Shown here piece by piece: positions 22,481 through 34,258 of a stretch of DNA of 64,000 nt. Origin of the DNA: Galaxea fascicularis (Eukaryota > Cnidaria > Anthozoa > Scleractinia > Euphylliidae). Each line of letters opens with the position of its first letter. The first letter of the stretch is position 1. The notes under the pieces were generated by a model, which was not told the DNA's origin, searched no databases, and saw nothing but the letters and a program-made list of their open reading frames with translations. The DNA lies in assembly GCA_948470475.1 (NCBI GenBank), contig OX419338.1, positions 17,061,530 through 17,125,529 on the forward strand, in the 5' to 3' direction. A program made the position numbers and the translations under genes.

Positions 22481-22775
22481 GACCCGCATAAAAGAAGCAA
22501 ACAACTAAACATCACTGAGGCTCAATGAGTCCACAGACATTTCTGTAGGTATCCACAACATGTAAATATAGTAGCACAACATGCTTCAAATGGACACAGT
22601 TTGTGGGTCCACAATACAGTATAATTATTACTAAAGAAAAACATTGAAGGCAAATCTAGAGCTCCAGTATCTGGGTAACAATAAGTGTGGCTTATGTCTC
22701 TTTTGCAACACATGTCCTTTGCTTTTAAGAAATCAAAATAAAACAAGAAATAATAATTACACATTCTTTACAACA

Positions 22776-25626
22776 TTAGGAGGTAAGTTCTGAATATTTT
22801 TGCTTCAGGAAGGCCACAGTTTCCGTTTTCAGTTTGCCATCATCTAAAGCAAAATCTACCAAAATGATGCATGCTTTTGGTAGAATATCAGACCAGATCT
22901 GCCCTCCACGAAGCTTCCATGGTTGCCATACTGTCCTCCAAGAGCCTTTCATGTACTCTATGTAGACCATGTCTTCATCCAAAGCTGTCACCTTCCCTAT
23001 CACTGGTAGTTTTTTAGCATCTTTAATGTGGACTGCTACAAAAACCCCTTCCTTCATTGCCCCATATGGATCATCAACCTCTTGAACAGTCTCACGAACC
23101 CTCTGTGGGTTCCGATATCTTCCGGAATACACCTGTATTAAAAAATACACTGGCAGTTATTTTCTGTCCTTTCCTGTAACAGCCCTACATCAACAAGAGA
23201 TCTAGTTGACAAAATAATCGCAGCTATTCAAATCAATGAAATCAATGATCTATGACAACTGACATCAATTTACAAGGAAGGAAAGCTTAAATATACTTAT
23301 AGCCTACCAGAGGGACTTCCTCAACCTGAGCCACAACAACTTCCTCGACTTCAGCAGGCACATTTAAAGGTCTTGGAATGTCAAGAATACCATTCATCTG
23401 CCTTTGTTGGTCATCTCCTTTCTCAACGTGTTGTCTTGCTTTAAGACTTATTAGATCCTGCAATAGCCATGATGTTGGTTGCTCCACTGGTGGCTTGAAC
23501 AGGCTCTCCTTATCCTCAAGGAAGTCATTCCATGAAGTTTTATGGTGTTCCTCAAACACCCTTGACTTAAAGAATTTTGGGATGTCTGTTTTAAGACGGT
23601 CAATCTGAATTCTCTCATTTGAAGGAGTCAGCAGCTTTGGCACTGTATCAGGAATAATAGTCTCTGCCTAAAATTAAATTTGAAACAAACTAATTATCCT
23701 ATGGGTTACTGGCCTGTTGGACCTCTCCATTTATATAAAAGTACAAGTTTATCAGTGAGTGGTAATAAGAGACAAGGCTATTTCATATTTACCGACAAGA
23801 TAACTATTCCATCATCCACATTGTTGCTTGGCTTCCATTCCTCATCTCTTGTCCAGTTCTTATATTTTAGAACAACATCACCTCTGCTGGACTTTCTCAG
23901 CACAAAGCAGTGTGGGTTAATGATGTTGTGAAGATCAATTGTTATGTCCGCCATCCAGGTCCTAATATCAAATACCTGCTTGAGCAGCTCTGCATGGGGC
24001 TTTGGGGTATATGACTCGATTATACACTCTAAAAGTTCTAATAAAGAGTAATGGAAATCAATGATAATGATAATGATATATATGTTTTTTTTTTTGCCTT
24101 TGCCTTTATCTCTTTGCCCAACTATAATGTGTAGTATGGCCAGGCAATAACCTGTGCCTATACAAATGCATCACCCCTGTACATTTGTGAAATAAGTGAA
24201 TACTTAAAGGCACAACTCATGGCTCAATGGTCAAGTGCAGAATGGGTTAAAGCCAAGCTCTCTCTTGACATCAAGAAAACTACCTCTAATGTTATCACAT
24301 CACATACCAAAAACTATAACTCCTCACTCGCTACAAAATCCCTCCTTTTGCAGTATTGAAATTGTTGTCAATCTGTTTTCATTCAATATCTGAAATGAAC
24401 AGCTATAAACAAGTTCTCAAATTTGTCCTTATCTCAATGGTTCAAATAAATGGTCAAAAGTACATGTTTTGTTTTGAAATAAACTTGTAATGTAATACTA
24501 TGAATGCATGGGAATAGGTGCTTCTGATTAACTTGGTATAAAAAAAATCTATTCAGCCTCACTTCGTGTAAATATTTTGAACAGACTGAAACAACTTACA
24601 AGTACCTTCAAGTGTCCTGACATTGTGCTTGAACAAGAAGTTTCGAATACAGCTAAAAAACTGGTCCACATCTTCATGGGTATGTCCCACCATCAAGAAG
24701 TTTATTTTGACCTCAAAAGAAAAAACAAACAATAATATTACTATTTTGTTCAACTTAAGTTATCCCAATAGTATACTGCTTTTGTGCAGGTAAGTGCTAT
24801 CTTTGGCTCAAACAAGAGACAAGCATGTCAGCTTAAAATTATGAAAAAAGTCTACACAATTACCTTCTTGAGAATGTCTGCTTTTACTAACACTGCAAGG
24901 AACACAATCACAAATTTATTCTTGTTCTCTCGCCAGCAGTTGTCCATTTGGATGTAAAAGGTATCTGGTATCTCATTCATTCTTATGAGAATTTGAAGGA
25001 TGATATTCATGGTGAAGTTGGCATCATGAGGCCACTGTTGTACATCTACAAAAGCCAAAATCTCCCTTCCATGGTTGATCACACCTACAACAAAAATGAA
25101 GAAAGCATAGGCAAGATTCATTCATGATAATTTTTTTCTGTCAACATTGTCAATAAAATAATGTTCTTTTTTTGCAGTCAGTATGAGAATAATGTACACC
25201 ATGCTAAAAAATTAATGCAGTGTAATGAGGGTTCTAATTGAGGGGCAGGGGCATTAACTATTGCAGGATTTTTTTTATCTTGCTCACATTTGCCCGCATT
25301 CCAAAGCCATTTAAACACACACATACACAAACAGACCCCCCCACCACCCCACCTTTAAACATCCAGGCAAATTCAAGGAAAAATTAATTATAAAGGCCCT
25401 TGATGCATGCCTCTTGATAAAGAATCATCATGGACCTACATGTACATGTACCTGTCAAATGAGTCTTCAGCCTCCAGGCTCCTGCATATGCCTTGGCAGT
25501 CTGGATTAAGCATGGTAACAGTAACTTGCTTTGATCCATTCCATCAATTATGCAGCATATGTACTTTTCCTTTTTCACTCCTCTGGCCTTTGATGCATGG
25601 CTATAGTACTTTTCTCTTTCTTCTCT
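22776..25626 (-). CDS. Transposase-like protein (GHTHEDVDQ family), six exons
   Basis: Exons 25626-25452, 25084-24864, 24711-24606, 24037-23793, 23667-23308 and 23132-22776 (stop) all have GT-AG borders and joining phases. Motifs in order are CCIIDGMDQSKLLLP, a LKTHLTG end, YIQMDNCWRENKNK, LMVGHTHEDVDQFF, then a C-terminal part with VLKYKNWTRDEEW and a chromo/Tudor-like VTALDEDMVYIEYMKGSW. The three acidic boxes look like a DDE/D-type catalytic triad. I recognise the set from a large family of cnidarian and insect proteins, labelled as a domain of unknown function (DUF7869, from memory). No N-terminal DNA-binding exon lies inside the terminal repeats: only 220 bp remain upstream. An exon-like stretch at 26078-25954, outside the repeats, would splice in phase. 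Confidence 0.72.
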
Positions 25627-25953
25627 ATAAGCAGCAACAATGGAAAACTCACAATTACAACAGGGTTCTCAATAGAATGTGGCACCCGGTGATTGATCGC
25701 CACTTACTTTGGGATTTATAGCCTTTGTGTTTAAGTCACTTTTCTTTTCTTGTTTTGTTTCTTCTGGTTTTGCTGAAGAGCCTCCTAAAGGTCATATTTT
25801 TCCGAAATCGCAACTTTAGAATATCCCACTTAACTTTGGAACGTGTTACTATTTCAACATTTTCAGAACTTTAAATTACGCTGTCAACAATTCACTTAGG
25901 TCATTACTGTTCATGTTCAAGCAATGAACGTATTCTCTAGTATTTTATCTTAC

Positions 25954-26078
25954 CTTTTGAAGAATAAAGTTGGCAAAAATTGTCCCCTTTCGGTAAATTC
26001 TTCGATGGATGGATGATTTCGTGACCTCTCTTCTACAAAATTGATCAGTGGAGACAAATTGCTTTCATTTATTCGCGT
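25954..26078 (-). CDS. Possible exon of uncertain ownership
   Basis: On the minus strand CCTAG/GAAAG opens a 42-codon frame (INESNLSPLINFVEERSRNH and onwards) ending at a good donor AAAAG/GTAAG. Its end phase (2) matches the transposase exon at 25626 and not the ZU5-UPA exon at 26653. It lies outside the transposon ends. It may be a recruited first exon or chance. No family recognised. Confidence 0.3.
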
Positions 26079-26652
26079 TCTAAAGTACTTTCCTAGGTTT
26101 GAACTTTGAAGGAGCACTGTCAGCGGGATTTTTGCTGTTTTTGGTTCAATTCTGCCAAAATTATTGCCTTTTGCCTGTTATCGTGCAAAACAATGCTTCC
26201 AGAGGTGATCTTTCAATGCATAGGGTGAAATTTTGAAAAAATTGGCAAGTTTTTTCAAATTTCAATCCGATTCCATCGTCGCCATCTTTGATGGCATACA
26301 GGAGTTTATAGTGTCAATGCAGTACCTCAGTCCTGGCAGCAAAACTAAACCATTACTTTAAGGTTTCCACTGATGCATTGGCAGTTTAAAGCTTTTTAAA
26401 GTGATGGTACAATAGCGTGACAATGCCCCTTTAGACAACAGGTTGTAGTTTAGACAAGCGTTTCTTAATTAATTTTCGTTGACAGTAAAATTCCCGAGGG
26501 TAAGAATGAAATGATTTACCAAATCCTTTACTTCTTTAGAACAGGCAAACAAACGTACATACAACCAAAAAAAGAACAAATAATCAAAACAATAAATGGG
26601 GACATTTTTCGTCATTCTCGGCCAGTTCAAAGCATAAGGATCGTTTACTTAC

Positions 26653-29600
26653 TCGTTTGAAATATGCCACAATTTCAGATATCGCGGTGTCCTGTTCATG
26701 GGATGCTGTTATAACACAGAAGAATGCCTGATTCGTCCTGTCCACGTGACTGACTTGAAAATGGCAGCAAGGAAAGTCTGTCGAGTTCTCAGGCGAATTC
26801 CATGCAGCGTTTGATTTTATCGTCTGAAATGTTAAACAAATCAAAACATCGTCATCACGAAAAGGCATTTCCCTGGTGATCCGTAGATATGAGTGTGACA
26901 ATTAAAACTCAAGGATGCAAAAATATGTTTTTTTTCAAGGAGTTGGTTCGGGGGCGGGAGCGAGATGAAAAGGCAATGGAAACGAAGAGTGTACTGTCAG
27001 CGCACGAGCAAGGGTCGAACATTGCATATACATAAAAGAGGTACCGCGCACATGAGACTATATTCTCTTAATATGACGGTCTGTAAGAGCATTACCTTGA
27101 ATTAATTGGAATTCCTTTCCTGCTTCAATTTCTAACCTTGACTCTGTCTGTGTAATTGCCTTCTTTGTCTCTATTCTGACCACACCTACTTACTTTGCTA
27201 CAGAATAATTTCACTGTAGGTTTCACTTGAAATCTTAGAATTGTTTCTACAATTAACTGTTCATACCTCCCCTGTCGCTCACTTACCTTCACTTCGCTTC
27301 CTTTAATTTTCCATCCTGGTTGTAATACGCTGAGTTTAATTCTGATATCTTTCTTGCTGTTGGACACAAACATTCCAGCCAGTGGTACCAGTAATCTGTG
27401 ACCTCTTTCTTCTTCTCTCCGACACACCTGCTACTTGTCACAAAAAGTTGTGTAAGTTGTGTTGTTGATTTATACAATGACAACTTATGCATAATGCATT
27501 TTGGTAATCAATCAATCGATCAAACGATCAATCGTTCGATCAGTCACTCAATGAAGAAATGGGCTAGTTTCTAAGGCAAATCTGGTGCTGCGGGTAGGTG
27601 GGGGAGGTAGGTGGTTTTAACAACGGAAGAATTTGGAACAAACATTCATCTTCCAAATCGGTACCCTTAATCCCTACGGTATTAACCCGTTTCATTCAAT
27701 TAATGTTTCCTAATGTAAAATACACACAACCCATAATTCCGCGATTCGCTCTGACGAAGGGCTGACGCTCGAATCGTCACCTTTTAGAATCCCTGTACGG
27801 TGATCAATTTACATTATCACTAATTCCGTTGATTAAAACCAATATTTTGTGATCAGTCAATCAATCAATCAATTGTTTTTATATACACAATGGAAGTTAA
27901 GGCTTGTTCTTGTAGTGTCGTGTTCGACTAAATACAGTCAAATATCGATACCAAGTACGGTTGAAATAACTTTAGTTGCATCACCATGCACTACAATGAA
28001 ATTCATATTTGCTAGTTTTTAAAGTTTTAATTATAAATGGCCGATGTGATAAACTGATCGCACGCGTAACAACCTTAACGTCAAATTGAAGAGCCTCCTT
28101 ACTTTAACAGTCGTGAATTCTGCTTTTAGTCCCTTTGGCTGCATGAATGCGTGACCTCCGGTTACTATGTTGTCAATAAGGCTGTGAGATTTTTTAAATT
28201 GATTTCTAAATAAATTTCATATCGAAAACACAACTTTCAAATCGAACTTTTAAGCTACTATTTCTTAGTGCAACGGATTTCGCGCGCAGCTACGTCAAAG
28301 TAGTGGACAGCCAATCATAAGCTGTCATGAACACAGGGCACAACTGGATGTCAATTTTCGATTACTGCATCTGAAAGCAGCATGCTTTTGAAGTACCTCA
28401 TAAGCTGTTGTTGTATCATCTACCAGATAAACCCAAATCTTCCAGTCTTTTCCTTGTGTGGGCTCTTTTCCAAAGATCATCATTTGCATTCGTTTCTGAT
28501 CATCTTTTCCTGGTTTTCCAAAAGCTGCGATTTCAAGGTCTTCCTTTAGTCTCGGGAAGGTCACTTCAATGTCGTTATGTTTGTGTTCTACTTTGGTGTC
28601 TGGATAAACATCCCTTACGTTTCTCCAGCCGCCTTTCTTTTGAGCTGGCTTTGCTCCAGAATTGCTTAGACTTCGGCATTTAACATCGATATTCCATTTG
28701 TTTTCGGGTATCATCAAACAGCAGTGTTCAATCAGGATCGCTGGAGAGGGGCAACTTCCCTTAGAGATTTTGTAGCAGCCGCTAACCTGAATGGTGGATG
28801 GTCCAGGGTCGTCCTCGGTCTGTCCTTCTTAAAGACAAATGGTATTTCTCTTTATTTGTGTCAGTTTTTCACTTAACCGGTTGCACAACGTCAATGACAA
28901 GGGCAGGTCACGTTTGAGACCCAGGGGTGGTCACGTTGTATTTATTGCTGACATGAACTGCGTCGATAGTGATACGGCGGAACTAAAAAAGGCTAAGGGG
29001 ATACTCTAGATAGTCATAGACACTTGTTTCATCTTAATTAAAGCGGCTAAGGAAAGTTACAGCGAGGAATTTCATCGAGGCGGCATTTACAATCTAGCGG
29101 TCGCGAGTTCAAATCTTGCCGATGTCAGTTACTATCTTTATTTAGTTCTTCAACTCTGACTTTATTCATTTTGGTCGAGCAAGGACTGGGGGTTCGGAGG
29201 CTTGACGACGGCCGCCTTAAAATGGTTATTACCAGAAGCAGCCCGTCGCCATGACGACGCAACCTCTTATGTATAATGTTAACGATCCACTTTAGGTGAA
29301 TGGGGCAAAATAACGACACAGATATTAGTAAATTAATATATTAGATACAGAAATCCATTTAATTCTTCCTATGAGTTTTGAAGTGGCTTGAAGCCCTGTA
29401 CCCTTACTCCTCTGGAAATTCGAAATGGTTTCACGCTTCCCCTTAAACATTTTGGCGCCTTGCCGAATCTTCTTGCTTGTTTAGGGGCCTCCACAGACGA
29501 GGCAAGTTGTTTTCGACAACTCCTTAATTGAATCGACCATTATTAGTGCTAGGAAATGCGTTTCCACACACGAAGAGTTTAGTTGCCAATAAGCTGTACG

Positions 29601-30416
29601 TTTTGAGGGAGTCTTGCTTGTAATGCGCAAGTGTACATCAGGCAGAAGAGCTGTCGATAACAAAACTGCCGCGTTTGTCAAGCCTGGTTTTCACTAGCGA
29701 CGCAAGCATAAGCGCAAGCATAAGAGCGCTTATTTCACCGTGAAAACGACTTCAACGCAAGCATAAGCATAAGCGCAAGCACAGGGATCAAAATTTTTCC
29801 TTTTCCTTGTGCTTGCGCTTATGCTTGCGTTCGCTTGCGTTGTGTGAAAACGGAGCATTATGCTTGCGTCACTAGTGAAAACCAGGCTTCATCGACAACT
29901 TAAATAGACCCCTAAATGGTTTTCCTTTTGGAAAGGAAAACTACTTTGTTGTCGACGGCTTTGTTTTTCACCATTTTTAGTCATTAAATACTTTTAAAGA
30001 AATCAACCCTAAAACGCAACAGCCATGGCACGAATTCAACGGAAAGTTATTTTGTACTCAAAGTCTCGTCAGTGTTTTTCTAAGTTGAGTTAAATTTAGC
30101 TATATGGGACAGTTAACTGAATTAATAGATCGAATGATTATACTTGGCCAAGGACGCTTCTGCTGACATTGCTGAAAACATCAGTTTTTTCTGATGTTAG
30201 TGTTCCAAATAAAATTTTATGAAAATTTGTATTGCTCGTAAAAATTTACTTTCTTAGGTTACAAGAGAACTTTTTTTGCAACTCAACCAAGAAATACACA
30301 TTTTTAACGACATTTAGTACTCACCCATTTCAAATGGTTCAATTGATCCGGACTGACTTCCGAAGCGTGAAAGTACTAGCTTGCGCGCTGCAATATCTTT
30401 AGGTGTACTGCGTCGA
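26653..30416 (-). CDS. ZU5-UPA domain protein, partial gene, four exons seen
   Basis: Exons 30416-30325, 28827-28397, 27427-27287 and 26823-26653 join in phase with GT-AG borders. The first gives a DIAARKLVLSRFGSQSG segment. The second holds a ZU5-like domain (SGCYKISKGSCPSPAILIEH, later HNDIEVTFPRLKEDLEIAAF) and the start of a UPA domain (WKIWVYLVDDTTTAYE). The third continues the UPA domain (EERGHRLLVPLAGMF, LSVLQPGWKIKG), and the fourth ends it (AAWNSPENSTDFPCCHFQVS). ZU5-UPA pairs occur in UNC5, ankyrin and PIDD, usually before a Death domain. Here no Death domain follows before the transposon at 25847. Start and end are not identified. The last exon ends at a perfect donor (CGA/GTAAGT), so at least one more exon is expected. 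The family call is from motif memory, and the domain order fits well. Confidence 0.72.
27485..27560. repeat. ATCA/ATCG short tandem repeat
   Basis: Degenerate four-base units (AATCAATCAATCGATCAAACG and so on) lie in a ZU5-UPA intron; a related AATC run occurs at 27855-27873. Confidence 0.7.
27680..27875 (+). mobile_element. Penelope-type 3' tail with degenerate hammerhead
   Basis: CTGACGA at 27751-27757 is followed by GGGC...GCTC, which can pair as stem II, and GAATC at 27771-27775 where GAAAC is expected, then GTCACC. Downstream, TACGGTGATCAATTTACATT and a GTTGATTAAAACC end match a tail I recognise from cnidarian Penelope elements. Only the tail is present; it lies in the intron between exons 27427 and 28397. 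Confidence 0.5.
29681..29888. mobile_element. MITE with AGCCTGGTTTTCACTAG ends and GCATAAGC repeats
   Basis: AGCCTGGTTTTCACTAG (29681-29697) is mirrored at 29872-29888. Inside, GCAAGCATAAGCGCAAGC-type words run one way in the left half and the complementary way in the right half, so the whole 208 bp can fold on itself. Located in the ZU5-UPA intron. Confidence 0.75.
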
Positions 30417-33400
30417 CTGCAAATGTTTCGCTTTCTTTAATTTGAATGATGACGCATGCTCAAATAGGCTTTTATGCTCTATGAGCATGACATCAGTTTT
30501 TCAGATTAGTTTCAGTCTATTTTCGTTTTATCCAGCAAAATCGTGTTGTCAACACACCGAACTTTGTTTGGACGGATGTTTTGATATTTCAAGTGCATGA
30601 CCAATAAAGACAGGGAATACTGCTGGGGGTTTTCCCATTATGTGATTTTGGCAAAGTTGCACATTCCAGAGCCGATGCGCATTGTCTTCTCACGGCACAA
30701 ACCTTGAGCCTGTTAGCACTCGCACACAAAGCTTTAAACAACCGGGATATCAAGAGAAAGGTGACGGAGTGTAAACTATGTCAAAAGCACCAAAGTTAAG
30801 TTCAAAGGAAGCACTGAGTATTGTCAATACAAATCACTCCTTCGAACTCGAAAACTTCATCACAACAATGCCCTGGTCGACAGCCTTTAAACTTGAACCT
30901 CAATAATCTGTAGAGCGGAGCATTATTTCATTTATTATCAGCTGTCGTTGAGGATAACGTGTTTTTACCCATCGAAACTGAAAGTGCTTTTTCAAAATGA
31001 AAATGCTTTCAAAAGCAAATTTTCAGCGGATCAACAACAATGGGGGAATCCCCAAATATGAGTGCCAGAAACAAAACCAACCTTCGAATTCCTTGCGACT
31101 GAGGGTATTTCACGATCAACCATGTCACGAGATTTGTCGCTATAATCACGAATGAAGCTTACTTTTGACATCTTGTCAATAAAATAAAGCCCTCCCATAC
31201 AAGAATAACAATAAAGACTGATAAACTTCACAGAAAAACTGATGCTTCCCTCGTCAAAAACAATGGGGTGCCCTTCATGATTATTTGTCAATCTTAAAAT
31301 AGAACTCTTACATAATTAGTAGAACGAACGTTCGGTCTTCTTGTGTCTCGATAAAGCAGAGCAACGGTGTGTACAAGCATTGAACACGTTAGCATCGGTT
31401 ACCACACGTCTGTCTGTCTGTCTGTGAAGTGAGAGAGGAAACAAACACATACGATAGCGTGAGAAACAAGACAGGACGAAATCAACATATCTACTGAAAT
31501 TTCGCTCGTCCTTTCACATGAAGTACCCTAAGTCAGATTGTGGGCAGCAGGTGAGGTGAAAGAAAGTTTTCAAGACGGGAATCCCTTTTCAAAGTACAAC
31601 TGGCCTTCTCGGAAACAGTGTCAAGAACGTAAGTACTGCCCTTCTAAACTCTTCAATTTTTTCAAAGATTTAACCTACGAGCAGTTGGTTTCTCGGCTCT
31701 GTCCTGGTGTACCGGTTCACCAGGGAATAACCATTATTCTTTGCTTGTTCAGGAGTCATTGGTTAGCTGTTGTGTATTGTTTGGTCTTTTGTATCCGCTC
31801 TTGTGAACCGGTACACGAAGACACAACCGGTTTCTCCCGCGCAACCAGAGAGAGTAGCGCAGAAGAAACCAACTTCTCGCAGGATACTATGTTCAATAAA
31901 AATGCAGCCGGCTTTTGATACAAGTACAAAATCAGCTATTTTCTGTGGAAGATCTGACATCAATACCATTATTCCAGTGACACTAAATAAAAGTTATTAC
32001 TGAGATTTTCGTTTTAAAAGGTCCTAAAAAATGTGGCGTGTAAACTTCCTGAACAAGATGTTTGAGAGATTTAAATCAGTCACGACATCACTCTGTGTGA
32101 AAAAAAAGTAGTAATATTTTTTATTACTCTTGAACTGAAAAAATTATTTGTATCAAATAACTTAGTCTTTTCTGTCAACGGCGTGGCTAGAAAATTATAG
32201 CGAGTAAATCTCTCTCATTCTCTCCTGCATCGATGTAAAACAATCATGTTATGCAAATGTATGTCCTAGGGGAATCCCATGATTCTTTCGCTATAGTGAG
32301 CAAAGTCACAAGACAATCTCTTCTCCAAATAATTTTACAAATCCACATCCTCATTTGATTCAAACGAGGCAACTGCTAAGCCGCCTACAGTCATAAATGT
32401 TATTGTTTGAAATGTTTGACGTGTGTATGGGGAACTGAAGTGGAGGTAAGTTCCTTTAAGGGGCTTTAAGTTTATGATGATCACTGATAAATAATTCCGA
32501 AATAAAATTAATTTGTTTAGGAAATAAGGAAGGTGATGTTTTAAAAATATTCTTTGCGCTCCTTGGTCCTCACTAATTTTAAACTATAATATTAATATTA
32601 CCGGCAGAGTAAACGCAACACATCTTGAATGGCTGTAACTAGTATTGCAAGGTAGCGATTTTTGTCTTGTATTGATCACAAAACTATACTGTACTTTAAA
32701 TCGCTGCAAGTCTGAGGGAGGAAATTCAATGAACCAAGGAGAATAATCAGTTTTCTTCTCCCCAAGTATTCAAATTCCTTTGTATCGGCCGCATAACTTA
32801 ACTGTAACTGTAGTTAAGCAGGCTGTATTATACCACATCACAGACTTAAAGGTAGCGAAACCTCAGTCGAACCTCACTCATTATAACCACAAGCGAAAGA
32901 CTTTTGTGAACAATATGGCAAATGGAGTCCTTGTTTGTAATGACACGCGCCGCAATTTTCTACACGGTATACTTAGAGAACAAAGCTGATCATGAAAAAA
33001 GGTGGCTTCGTTAAAATTTCAATGGAAGACTGACATACTAGAAGTATAAGAAAACACATCTATGGCCTCCCACTCTGTCGCGTTTCAAGAAATTAAAAAC
33101 CATCCTAAAAACGACTGTGTGGAAGACTGTCATCTATACGAAGGCTATTTATTGACACATTTAAGCTTTTCATTTTCATGATACTGCAGAGGTCATCTGT
33201 TTAGCTGTCTCCCATGGTATCATGGCTCGATCTTGCTGGCTATGTTCAGCACCTTGCCTCAGTAATTCAGATGATCGCTTCATTGGGTGGTGGCGTCAAG
33301 CATTGGATGTGGGCCTAGCATACTGCACCATGTCATAATGTACCGGTAGGGGACATGTGCGTGCCCACAATCACTGTTGAAATAAATGTTCTATGGTCGG

Positions 33401-34250
33401 CTTAGTCCATATTTATTCACTAAAATAGCTGATGCACATGGGAAATCGAACTGAGTTACGCACCTAGTCTCTCAGAGACCTTTAATCTCCATATATTACT
33501 TTTCAAAACTCCGGAGTTAAGGGTGACTCCTCAAACTCCTCAGGGCGACAGTGACAGTGAGTGAACAAATGGAGTGATATATAAATTGTGGTCTGTTCTT
33601 TTCTCCAAGAAAAAACATCTGGTTTAGTGCTTCCAGTTTCCAAGGATGTCTGTACGAGCCTTTCCGTAAAGCTTTGTTGAACAAGTTTTTTTTGTATGTC
33701 AGTCTCCGGTTTTGCATGTATTAATTAATACAATGAGCTCGTGGCATTAGACAAGGTACTTGTTTCGCAAAACGAACAAGGTACTGTAGTTTTAAGGCAC
33801 AGAATGGCTGGTCACGTGAACATTACAACTCACCCAAGAGACTATAAAGATGAAATGCTAAGAGAGAGAAATACTCTAAATATTTATACTGTAGGTACAC
33901 AAAATTGACTAAATACTCGGAGTGTGCTCAAAGATTTGAAAGTTGAAAATTTGCTAAAACAAAATAATGAAAACATAAGCGAAACGTCTTTTAATTACAA
34001 GTTAACAAAGCTATTTCTTTTTATCTTCTTTCAACAGAGACAACTTATCGTTTTAGCTGTTTCGATAAAATTACCAAATTCGTTCTTTATCCATCAGTCT
34101 GAAGTGACCAGGAGTCTACGAAATAAATATTTGTTAAAATTAGCAACCAAATACAAGTTGTCCAGGGCAGGATAGTAAGGAAATATAACACGATAACTCT
34201 GGCAACTCAGGAGACTCATAGTGATTTTTTTTGTACTTGGCATCCTGCAG
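30417..34250. other. Gene-poor stretch between ZU5-UPA and the unknown gene
   Basis: Upstream exons of the minus-strand ZU5-UPA gene are expected here. A weak candidate is 31170-31082, reading VSFIRDYSDKSRDMVDREIP, but I cannot fix its borders. A (TGTC)n run sits at 31410-31424. The rest is AT-rich without recognisable content. Confidence 0.35.
31681..31885. mobile_element. Possible MITE with imperfect inverted ends
   Basis: GCAGTTGGTTTCT at 31681-31693 and TGTACCGGTTCACC further in are mirrored by GTGAACCGGTACAC (31803-31816) and AGAAACCAACTTCTCGC (31864-31880). This explains the 126-codon ORF across it. Ends are not exact. Confidence 0.4.
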
Positions 34251-34258
34251 ATCGAATC

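Larger units (their letters stand above)
21082..25847 (-). mobile_element. DNA transposon, 37-bp perfect TIRs, TSD ACTA
   Basis: Bases 21082-21118 and 25811-25847 are perfect 37-bp inverted repeats, starting AACACGTTCC. ACTA flanks both ends (21078-21081 and 25848-25851), a 4-bp target duplication. Inside are a six-exon transposase gene on the minus strand and a ~1.1-kb minisatellite next to the left end. Intact ends and a mostly intact gene suggest a fairly young insertion. I cannot place the superfamily with certainty; 4-bp duplications are used by several (for example Sola, Chapaev and Ginger types). Confidence 0.85.

Noticed and set aside
27289..27492. Alternative frame with VTDYWYHWLECLCPTARK
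   Set aside because: It looks protein-like, but the other frame (REEERGHRLLVPLAGMF) joins in phase with both neighbouring exons and continues the UPA domain.
29080..29115. tRNA-like B box (GGTCGCGAGTTCAAATCT)
   Set aside because: No matching A box, no acceptor or anticodon stem could be paired; at most a worn SINE piece.
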